Origin: Rhodobiaceae bacterium UBA4490
GTDB taxonomy: Bacteria > Pseudomonadota > Alphaproteobacteria > Parvibaculales > Parvibaculaceae
Direction of reading: 5' to 3'
NCBI GenBank assembly: GCA_002389665.1
Contig: DGNO01000004.1
Location: forward strand, 297,511-361,510
DNA length: 64,000 nucleotides
Position numbers and translations under genes: made by a program. Of this stretch, positions 57,604 to 64,000 are shown piece after piece. Position 1 is the stretch's first letter. The number at the start of each line of letters is the position of its first letter. The notes under the pieces were generated by a model. That model worked only from the letters and a program-made list of their open reading frames with translations. It did no database searches and was not told the DNA's origin.

Positions 57604-59127
57604 TCACTTCTTTTTGCCGCGCCCTGAAGGCAGACCGGGAAGACCGCCCGGACCACCAAGTCCCGGCAAACCGCCGCCGGCAATCGAGTTCGATCCGAGG
57701 CCGGGCGGCAAACCGCCGCTCCCGCCCATTTGCTGCAAAAGCCGTTCGGCCTCTTTCGGATCGCTCGGCACCTCCGGCATGCCGCCGCCCATACCGCCAC
57801 CCATACCGCCGAAAAGGCCTTTCATGCCCTTCTTGCCCATCTGCTTCATCATGTCCGCCATCTGGCGGTGCATCTTGAGCAGGCGGTTGATCTCCGGCAC
57901 CGAGGTGCCCGAGCCTGCGGCCACGCGCTTCTTGCGGCTGGCATTCAGCACTTTGGGGTTGCGCCGTTCCTGTTTCGTCATGGACGAGATGATCGCCGCC
58001 TGACGCTTGAAAATACTGTCATCGAGCTGGGCCTGGCCGAGCTGCTTCTTGATCTTGCCCATGCCCGGCAACATGCCGAGCACGCCCGCCATGCCGCCCA
58101 TCTTGCCCATCTGCTGCAATTGCTCGGCAAGATCATCAAGGTCGAACTGACCCTTCTTCATCTTGCGCGCCATGCGCTCGGCTTTTTCCGCGTCGATGGT
58201 CTGAGCGGCTTTTTCCACCAGGCTGACGACATCGCCCTGGCCGAGGATGCGCCCGGCGATGCGGCGGGGATCGAAATCCTCCAGCTCGTCGATCTTCTCG
58301 CCCGTGCCCAAAAGCTTGATCGGCACACCCGTGACATGGCGCATGGAAAGGGCAGCGCCCCCGCGCCCGTCGCCATCCGTCCGCGTCAGCACGATGCCGG
58401 TCAGCCCGATGCGGGACTGGAACTGCTCGGCGACATTCACCGCGTCCTGCCCCGTAAGGCTGTCGGCCACGAGCAATGTTTCATGGGGGCCTGCCAGATC
58501 GCGCACCTGCGTGATCTCGGCCATCAGCGCTTCATCGACATGCAGCCGGCCGGCGCTGTCGAGCATCACCACGTCGTAGCCACCCAGACGCCCCGCTTCC
58601 ATGGCGCGCCTCGCAATTGCCACGGGCTCCTGGCCTTCGACGATGGCAAGGGTGGGAATATCGTTTTGCTCGCCCAGCACTTTGAGCTGTTCCTGCGCGG
58701 CGGGGCGGCGCGTGTCGAGCGAGGCCATCAGGACCTTGCGCTTTTCGCGCGTCATTAGCCGCTTGGCGATCTTCGCGGTCGAGGTCGTCTTACCCGAGCC
58801 TTGCAGGCCCACCATCATAATGGCGACGGGGGCCGGAGCATTGAGCGAGATTTCCGCCGCCTCCGCGCCCAGCGTATCGACCAGCGCGTCATGGACGATC
58901 TTGACGACCTGCTGGCCGGGCGTGACGGATTTCAGGACTTCATGGCCCACGGCACGGGTGCGCACTTTCTCCACGAAAGCGCGGGCGACGGGCAGGGCCA
59001 CATCGGCTTCGAGCAGCGCCCGGCGCACTTCGCGCAGCGCTTCATCGACATCCTTTTCCGACAGCGCGCCGCGCCCGGTCAGTTTGTCGAAGACGCCGGA
59101 AAGCCGGTCCTGAAGATTCTCGAACAT
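57604..59127 (-). CDS. ffh: signal recognition particle GTPase Ffh
   Basis: A protein of 507 aa from ATG 59127 (AAGG upstream, MFENLQDRLSGVF). NG domain with GLQGSGKTTSTAKIA, DTRRPAAQEQL, DSAGRLHVDEALM and TRTDGDGRGGAAL; the M domain is Met-rich (GMLPGMGKIKKQLG, SMTKQERRNPKVLN, LLKMHRQMADMMKQMG). The tail is Gly/Met/Pro-rich. Binds signal sequences and 4.5S RNA; its receptor FtsY is 3.6 kb away. Confidence 0.97.
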   Translation of the reverse strand: MFENLQDRLSGVFDKLTGRGALSEKDVDEALREVRRALLEADVALPVARAFVEKVRTRAVGHEVLKSVTPGQQVVKIVHDALVDTLGAEAAEISLNAPAPVAIMMVGLQGSGKTTSTAKIAKRLMTREKRKVLMASLDTRRPAAQEQLKVLGEQNDIPTLAIVEGQEPVAIARRAMEAGRLGGYDVVMLDSAGRLHVDEALMAEITQVRDLAGPHETLLVADSLTGQDAVNVAEQFQSRIGLTGIVLTRTDGDGRGGAALSMRHVTGVPIKLLGTGEKIDELEDFDPRRIAGRILGQGDVVSLVEKAAQTIDAEKAERMARKMKKGQFDLDDLAEQLQQMGKMGGMAGVLGMLPGMGKIKKQLGQAQLDDSIFKRQAAIISSMTKQERRNPKVLNASRKKRVAAGSGTSVPEINRLLKMHRQMADMMKQMGKKGMKGLFGGMGGGMGGGMPEVPSDPKEAERLLQQMGGSGGLPPGLGSNSIAGGGLPGLGGPGGLPGLPSGRGKKK

Positions 59128-59257
59128 GCCTTGCGCTAAACCCTTATACGCAAAAGAAATTTGCACCTGTGAGCGAACCCTCGCCGACAGGTGGTGATCC
59201 TGGCCAATTGGCCTCATCCGGACCATTCGGGACGGATTGTTCCGAAAGGTGGCCGGA

Positions 59258-59286
59258 AATTAGGCTGAAGGCAGGCTGAGAGTCAA
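59258..59286 (-). promoter_or_regulatory. candidate promoter of ffh
   Basis: On the minus strand TTGACT, 17 bp, CTAATT, about 130 bp before the ffh start. A fair -35 with a moderate -10. Confidence 0.4.
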
Positions 59287-59413
59287 GATAATCGCTCTAT
59301 CGCGCCATTTTGAGGGGCCCGCCCCGATGGGAGCGCCCAGGGAGCGCTTGACCGTTAAAATGCCGCCGATTTCCTTTAGACCCCGGTAAAAGGCCCGCCG
59401 CTAGCCTTGGCCC

Positions 59414-59704
59414 ATGATCGGCGCGCTTTCCCATGCCCTGACGGGGCTTAAATCAGCCGCCTCCGCTTTTACAAAAGCGGCGGAGACGATTGCCCGTGCG
59501 CCCGTCTCCCGGTCCGAAAGTACCCCCGGGGCGCCTCAGGCGGGCACGCTGACGGGTACACAGCCCCTCTCCCGGCCACCAGAAGATACGCTCCTCACCG
59601 GCACACTCGACCTTCTCCAGGCCGAACACGCCTATAAGGCCAATGCCAAGGTCTTCGCCGCCGTCTCCGAGACGGAGCGGGACGTGATTGATATTCTGTC
59701 TTGA
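59414..59704 (+). CDS. small FlgC-like protein (flagellar rod/hook terminal segments only)
   Basis: A protein of 96 aa. The N-terminus MIGALSHALTGLKSAASAF and the C-terminus LLQAEHAYKANAKVFAAVSE recall the two ends of flagellar rod and hook proteins, which pack as a coiled coil. The middle is a short Ser/Thr/Pro linker. It lacks the canonical ANNIAN-type motif, and no flagellar gene is nearby. It may be a relic or a stand-alone family seen in alphaproteobacteria. Confidence 0.6.
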   Translation: MIGALSHALTGLKSAASAFTKAAETIARAPVSRSESTPGAPQAGTLTGTQPLSRPPEDTLLTGTLDLLQAEHAYKANAKVFAAVSETERDVIDILS

Positions 59705-59740
59705 GTTCGGGCTTTCCTGATTAAGGCTCCCCATATAACT

Positions 59741-59772
59741 CGTCATGCTCGGGCCGGACCCGAGCATCCATG
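59741..59772. repeat. dispersed palindromic intergenic repeat, copy E (variant)
   Basis: CGTCATGCTCGGG, short loop, then CCCGAGCATCCATG: same outer ends as the other copies but a TGCTCGG stem. Confidence 0.7.
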
Positions 59773-59800
59773 CGGCCCCTCTGCCTGAAACAACCTTCCG

Positions 59801-59828
59801 ATGGACCCCGGGTTAAACCCGGGGTGAC
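59801..59828. repeat. dispersed palindromic intergenic repeat, copy F
   Basis: ATGGACCCCGGG, loop TTAAA, then CCCGGGGTGACG. A truncated further copy (TATGGAGCCGGGGTCCACAC) follows at about 59837-59856. Confidence 0.85.
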
Positions 59829-59926
59829 GGCCTTTGTATGGAGCCGGGGTCCACACAGCTTCTCCGCAAATCGCAGCCTCTCTATGGCCCCTAGCGTCGA
59901 GCGCGAGGGTGACAAGGGTTGAGGAT

Positions 59927-60412
59927 TTACGCCCCCTCCAGCCCCTCGATCAGCAGTTCCAGCGCGGCTTTGGCGAAAAGGCGCATGTTCTCGGCCCGCG
60001 CGGCGACCCCGGTCGAAACGATGCAGGCAGAGGAGCTGGGACCCGCAAGGGCGATGGCGGCGGTGCCGGCAGGGGGTCCGTAAGGCGAAGGATCGGGCCC
60101 GGCCGCGCCCATTTCCCCGAGCGCCCAGTCCGCCCCCATCTGGCTGCGGAAGCCTTCGGCAATGGCGGCGATATAGTCTTCGGTGAGCGGGCTTTTGCCT
60201 TTAAGTGCTGCCGCCTCCAGCCGGTAAAGGGCGCGGCCCGCCTCGCGCGTATAGATCACCGCGCCGCCGAGATAAAAGCCGGAAGCGCCGGGCTGCGCGA
60301 CAAAAGCGGCGGAAAGCAGCCCGCCGCAGGTGGATTCGGTGACCGCGAGGCGCTCGCCGCGCGCTTTCAGCAAGGCCCCCGCCCGGCCCGCCAGGTCTCT
60401 TAACTCATCCAT
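59927..60412 (-). CDS. pncC: CinA C-terminal domain / nicotinamide-nucleotide amidohydrolase
   Basis: A protein of 161 aa from ATG 60412 (AAAGGA upstream). ERLAVTESTCGGLLSAAF, the FYLGGAVIYT strand and the GPDPSPYG loop are typical of the stand-alone CinA C-domain (YgaD/PncC), which deamidates NMN in pyridine nucleotide recycling. The N-terminal MoaB-like domain of full CinA is absent, as in most proteobacteria. Confidence 0.88.
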   Translation of the reverse strand: MDELRDLAGRAGALLKARGERLAVTESTCGGLLSAAFVAQPGASGFYLGGAVIYTREAGRALYRLEAAALKGKSPLTEDYIAAIAEGFRSQMGADWALGEMGAAGPDPSPYGPPAGTAAIALAGPSSSACIVSTGVAARAENMRLFAKAALELLIEGLEGA

Positions 60413-60563
60413 CGCGTATCCTTTCCCCTTCCGCGCCAGCCCTGCGACCCCGGCCCTGCGACAAGGTTGCGGCAAGGCTTTATTGGCAATTTACCCCTCT
60501 TTCGCCATATAACGCGCATAGAAGCCCTAAGGAACAGGGCTTTACGAGATCAAAGGCGCAGCC

Positions 60564-61433
60564 ATGGCAACCCGCGTGCCCTATTTGAAGATGAACGGCC
60601 TCGGCAACGACTTCGTCGTGCTGGATGCCCGCGCGCGCCCGCTGGAGCTGACGCCGGAAATCGTCGCCGCCATATCGAGCCGCGAAAGCGGCATCGGCTG
60701 CGACCAGTTCATCGTCATCGAACCGGCGCGGGATGGCGGCGATGCGTTCATGGATATCTGGAACAATGACGGCGAGCGGGTGGAAGCCTGCGGCAACGCC
60801 ACGCGCTGCATCGGCGATCTACTGATGCAGGAAAGCGGCAAGGAAGAAGTGGCTGTCGAAACCGTGGCGGGCACCTTGCGCGCCATGCCGGGCAAGGACG
60901 GCCTTATCACCGTCGATATGGGCGAGCCCCGCCTTGAATGGCACCAGATCCCGCTTTCCGAAGAAATCCGCGACACGCGCGGCATCGAATTGCAGATCGG
61001 CCCCATCGACGCGCCGATCCTGCACACGCCCGCCGCCGTGAATATGGGCAACCCCCATGCGATCTTTTTCGTGCAGGATGTGAACGCCTATAACCTCGCG
61101 CAGATCGGCCCGATGCTCGAACATCACCCGATCTTTCCCGAGCGCGCCAATATCTCGCTCGCGCAGGTCGACAGCCGCACCCACATTACCTTGCGCGTCT
61201 GGGAACGGGGCGCGGGCCTGACGCGGGCCTGCGGCACCGCTGCCTGCGCGGCCGGCGTCGCCGCGATCCGCAAGCGCCTGACCGAGCGCACCCTGCAAGT
61301 CGCACTGCCGGGCGGCGAGCTCACCATCGAATGGCGCGAGGCGGACAATCACGTCTATATGACCGGCCCCGCCGAGCTCGATTATAAAGGCGAGCTCGAC
61401 TGGGAAGCCTATGCCGGAAGGAGCGCCTCATGA
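60564..61433 (+). CDS. dapF: diaminopimelate epimerase
   Basis: A protein of 289 aa. Two-fold repeat with the catalytic Cys pair: EACGNATRC and RACGTAACAAGVAA. MNGLGNDFVVLDA and IEPARDGGDAFMDIWNNDG are also conserved. Makes meso-diaminopimelate for lysine and peptidoglycan. Overlaps mtaB by ATGA. Confidence 0.97.
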   Translation: MATRVPYLKMNGLGNDFVVLDARARPLELTPEIVAAISSRESGIGCDQFIVIEPARDGGDAFMDIWNNDGERVEACGNATRCIGDLLMQESGKEEVAVETVAGTLRAMPGKDGLITVDMGEPRLEWHQIPLSEEIRDTRGIELQIGPIDAPILHTPAAVNMGNPHAIFFVQDVNAYNLAQIGPMLEHHPIFPERANISLAQVDSRTHITLRVWERGAGLTRACGTAACAAGVAAIRKRLTERTLQVALPGGELTIEWREADNHVYMTGPAELDYKGELDWEAYAGRSAS

Positions 61434-62740
61434 GCGCGCATCTTCATCAAGGCGGCGATGAGGAACGGGAGGTGAAGCCTGCCGAAATCCTCACCTTCGG
61501 CTGCCGCCTCAATACGTATGAATCCGAAGTGATGCGCGGCCATGCCGAAAAGGCCGGGCTCGAAAACGCCATCATCGTCAACACTTGCGCGGTGACGAAC
61601 GAGGCCGTGCGCCAGGCCCGCCAGGCAATCCGCAAGGCGCGCCGCGAAAACCCGCTCGCCCGCATCGTGGTGACGGGCTGCGCCGCGCAGATCGACCCGG
61701 ACGAATTCGCCTCTATGCCGGAGGTGGACGCGGTGATCGGCAACGAGGAAAAGCTGAAGGGTGAAAGCTTCACCCGCCTTTCCCTCGGCCAGAACGAGAA
61801 AGTGCGCGTCAACGACATCATGTCGGTCAGCGAGACGGCGAGCCATTTCGTGGAAGGCATCGAGGGGCGCGCCCGCGCCTTCGTTCAGGTGCAAAATGGC
61901 TGCGACCACCGCTGCACCTTCTGCATCATTCCTTACGGGCGGGGCAATTCGCGCTCGGTGCCGGCGGGCGAAGTCGTCTCCCAGATCCGCAAACTGGTGG
62001 CCAATGGTTACCGCGAGGTGGTCATTACCGGCGTCGACATCACCTCCTATGGCGCGGACCTGCCGGGCAAGCCTTCGCTCGGCAATCTCTGCGCCCGCAT
62101 TCTGAAACTGGTTCCCGAGCTTGAGCGCCTGCGCCTTTCCTCCATCGATTCCATCGAAGTGGACGAACCACTGATGCGGCTCATCGCGGAAGAAGAACGC
62201 TTCATGCCGCATCTTCACCTCTCGCTTCAGGCAGGGGACAACCTGACCTTGAAGCGGATGAAGCGGCGCCACTCGCGCGAGGATGCCATTGCCTTTTGCA
62301 AGGAAGCCAAGCGCCTGCGCCCGGAAATGACTTTCGGCGCCGACATCATTGCGGGCTTTCCGACCGAGAGCGAGGCGATGTTCGAAAACTCCCTCCGCCT
62401 TGTCGACGAGTGCGAGCTGACCTTCCTGCATGTCTTTCCGTACTCTGCCCGCCCCGGCACCCCGGCGGCGCGCATGCCGCAGGTGGACGGCGCGCTCATC
62501 AAGGAACGGGCCCGGCGCCTGCGCGAAAAAGGCGAGGCGCGCCTGACAAGCGCCCTGCAAAGCGCGCTCGGCACCACGCAGAATGTGCTGATGGAAAAGC
62601 CCGGCCTCGGACGCACGCCGCATTTCTTCCAGGTCGTACCCGATGCCGCTGCGACGGCGTTGGCAAGGGAAGGCGAAATCCTGCCGCTTACGATCAAAGG
62701 GCTTGAGGATGGCAAGCTCATCGGTATGTTGCCCGCATGA
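61430..62740 (+). CDS. mtaB: tRNA t6A37 methylthiotransferase
   Basis: A protein of 436 aa. N-terminal [4Fe-4S] Cys in TFGCRLNTYESE, VNTCAVTNEA and VVTGCAAQIDP, radical SAM Cys in GCDHRCTFCIIPYGRG, and a C-terminal TRAM-like end. Converts t6A to ms2t6A at position 37 of ANN-decoding tRNAs. Overlaps ftsY by ATGA; dapF-mtaB-ftsY is a usual alphaproteobacterial operon. Confidence 0.95.
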   Translation: MSAHLHQGGDEEREVKPAEILTFGCRLNTYESEVMRGHAEKAGLENAIIVNTCAVTNEAVRQARQAIRKARRENPLARIVVTGCAAQIDPDEFASMPEVDAVIGNEEKLKGESFTRLSLGQNEKVRVNDIMSVSETASHFVEGIEGRARAFVQVQNGCDHRCTFCIIPYGRGNSRSVPAGEVVSQIRKLVANGYREVVITGVDITSYGADLPGKPSLGNLCARILKLVPELERLRLSSIDSIEVDEPLMRLIAEEERFMPHLHLSLQAGDNLTLKRMKRRHSREDAIAFCKEAKRLRPEMTFGADIIAGFPTESEAMFENSLRLVDECELTFLHVFPYSARPGTPAARMPQVDGALIKERARRLREKGEARLTSALQSALGTTQNVLMEKPGLGRTPHFFQVVPDAAATALAREGEILPLTIKGLEDGKLIGMLPA

Positions 62741-63693
62741 GCGAGCACGAGACCAATCCTGAAAAACCGGAAAAGAAATCCCTCTTCAAACGCATGAAGG
62801 AGGGGCTACAGCGCTCCACCCAGGCCTTGAGCGAGGGGGTAAGCGGCATCTTCACCAAGCGCAAGCTGGACGGGGAGACGCTGCAGGAACTCGAAGATCT
62901 GCTGATCATGGCCGATATGGGCCTCGATCAGGCCGCTGCGATTGCCGAGGCCGTGGGCAAGGGCCGCTACAACAAAGAAGTAAGCCCGGAAGAGATCCGC
63001 GAGATCCTGGCCGAAGAAATCGCCGCGGTGCTTGCGCCCGTCGAAAAGCCCTTCGAGATCGACACGGCCAAGAAGCCCTTCATCGTGCTCGTGACCGGCG
63101 TCAACGGCTCGGGCAAGACCACCACGATCGGCAAGATCGGCGCGAAGCTGAAGAGCGAGGGCAAGTCCGTCATGTTCGCGGCAGGCGATACGTTCCGCGC
63201 TGCCGCCATCGACCAGCTGAAAATCTGGGGGGAGCGCATCGGCGCGCCGGTGGTTGAAACGAAAGTCGGCGGGGATGCGGCCGGCCTTGCCTTCGAGGCG
63301 ATCGACCGGGCAAAGGCGGAAGGTACCGACGTCCTTCTCATCGACACGGCCGGGCGCCTCCAAAACAAAGCGGGCCTCATGGCCGAGCTTGAAAAGGTCG
63401 TGCGCGTCATAAAGAAGCGCGACCCGGAAGCCCCGCATCTCTCGCTCCTCGTGCTCGATGCCACGACGGGCCAGAACGCCATCAACCAGGTGGAAGTCTT
63501 CAAAGAGACCGCCGGGCTGACCGGCCTCATCATGACGAAGCTCGACGGCACGGCGCGCGGCGGCATTCTCGTCGCGCTCGCCGGACGCTTCGGCCTGCCC
63601 GTGCATCTCATCGGTGTGGGCGAGGGCATCGACGATCTTCAAAGCTTCGATGCCAAAAACTTTGCTCGCGCGATCACAGGTGCGCAAAAATAA
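62737..63693 (+). CDS. ftsY: signal recognition particle receptor FtsY
   Basis: A protein of 318 aa. N domain (FKRMKEGLQRSTQALSEG), G domain with TGVNGSGKTTTIGKI, AAGDTFRAAAIDQL, IDTAGRLQNKAGLM, TKLDGTARGGILVALA and GVGEGIDDLQ. The acidic A domain of E. coli FtsY is nearly absent, as in many alphaproteobacteria. A GATCAG/CTGATC hairpin at 63699-63714 lies after the stop, without a T-tract. Confidence 0.96.
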   Translation: MSEHETNPEKPEKKSLFKRMKEGLQRSTQALSEGVSGIFTKRKLDGETLQELEDLLIMADMGLDQAAAIAEAVGKGRYNKEVSPEEIREILAEEIAAVLAPVEKPFEIDTAKKPFIVLVTGVNGSGKTTTIGKIGAKLKSEGKSVMFAAGDTFRAAAIDQLKIWGERIGAPVVETKVGGDAAGLAFEAIDRAKAEGTDVLLIDTAGRLQNKAGLMAELEKVVRVIKKRDPEAPHLSLLVLDATTGQNAINQVEVFKETAGLTGLIMTKLDGTARGGILVALAGRFGLPVHLIGVGEGIDDLQSFDAKNFARAITGAQK

Positions 63694-63767
63694 GCATCGA
63701 TCAGCTCCCTGATCAGCACTTCTTGATTGACAGCATCGCAGAAGTAACCGCCAATTTATTCCGCAGC

Positions 63768-63787
63768 TCTCAAAATTTTTTGAGAGG
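63768..63787. promoter_or_regulatory. AT-rich palindrome upstream of the histone-like gene
   Basis: CTCTCAAAATTTTTTGAGAG, one central mismatch, about 75 bp before the start at 63861. Could be an operator or a weak terminator for ftsY. Confidence 0.35.
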
Positions 63788-63860
63788 TGAGTCACTGTGA
63801 CTTGCGGGGGCAGGATGGCCATGCGTGGCGCGACACCCCCCTCTATAGGAGGCCACGACG

Positions 63861-64000
63861 ATGGCAACGAAACCGGCCAAGAAGACGGTTAAAAAAGCGG
63901 CGACGAAAAAGGCGGCTGCCAAAAAAGCAGCCCCGAAAAAGAAGACGGCAGCAAAGAAGACCGCTGCCAAGAAGGCGGTGAAAAAGGCCCCGGCCAAAAA
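63861..64000 (+). CDS. histone H1-like Lys/Ala-rich protein, 3' truncated by the window edge
   Basis: 46 complete codons from ATG 63861, preceded by a strong AGGAGG. The sequence is almost only Lys, Ala, Thr and Pro (MATKPAKKTVKKAATKKAAA, continuing the same way), as in bacterial H1-like DNA-binding proteins. These compact the nucleoid or bind RNA. The C-terminus is outside the window, so a larger protein with such an N-terminal tail is also possible. Confidence 0.7.
   Translation, partial: MATKPAKKTVKKAATKKAAAKKAAPKKKTAAKKTAAKKAVKKAPAK

Noticed and set aside
59355..59372. TAAA and GCCGAT in front of the FlgC-like gene, recalling a sigma-28 promoter
   Set aside because: The spacing between the two parts is far too short for sigma-28.

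Overview
The window is GC-rich, gene-dense chromosomal DNA from an alphaproteobacterium. The evidence is the gene order: atpHAGDC; a TCA cluster mdh / sucC-sucD-sucA-odhB-lpdA; sdhCDAB; ffh-rpsP-rimM-trmD-rplS followed by leuC-leuD-leuB-asd; DUF484-xerC; dapF-mtaB-ftsY; and envC-ctpA-divergent deacetylase-rppH. A mesaconyl-CoA hydratase-like gene and a CitE-type lyase suggest ethylmalonyl-CoA-type metabolism, as in Hyphomicrobiales, Parvibaculales and Rhodobacterales. I cannot name the genus. No rRNA, tRNA, CRISPR array, transposase or prophage gene was seen.

Layout. 1-5970 (+): an envelope operon that starts with a 5'-truncated phosphoglycerate-mutase-fold protein lacking the catalytic residues, then an EnvC-like activator, the CtpA protease, a divergent polysaccharide deacetylase and RppH. 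5967-6788 (-): a ferritin-like di-iron protein. 6919-12130 (-): ATP synthase F1 genes, with an unusually long atpG-atpD spacer. 12431-17244: priA, then divergently a transaldolase, a DUF484 protein and xerC. 17251-28412 (-): the TCA cluster, interrupted by a metallo-beta-lactamase/TetR pair that shares a palindromic operator. 28885-33447: a lipoprotein, zapE, an arylamine N-acetyltransferase and mmsA. 33616-36032 (-): an arsR-arsI-arsC-acr3 operon. 36167-37057 (+): an alpha/beta hydrolase whose nucleophile position is Ala. 37133-40571 (-): sdhCDAB.

40906-50355 is the most accessory-looking part. It has an MHYT-domain histidine kinase facing three tandem small paralogues (SpoIIAA/STAS-SEC14-like), a mesaconyl-CoA hydratase/cupin/CitE group, pdxY-DUF429, and an ammonium transporter fused to a histidine kinase. 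50533-59127 (-) holds asd, the leu genes and the ffh-rplS translation operon. 59414-64000 holds a tiny FlgC-like protein, pncC, dapF-mtaB-ftsY and the start of a histone-H1-like Lys/Ala-rich protein cut by the right edge.

Genes working together: the TCA genes (odhA/B, lpdA, sucCD, sdhCDAB, mdh) feed respiration and the F1 ATPase. The ars operon covers inorganic arsenate and arsenite and probably methylated arsenicals. The two kinases pair ammonium and (probably) diatomic-gas sensing modules with closely similar HisKA/HATPase halves and have no adjacent response regulator. A family of short GC-rich inverted repeats sits in at least three intergenic regions.
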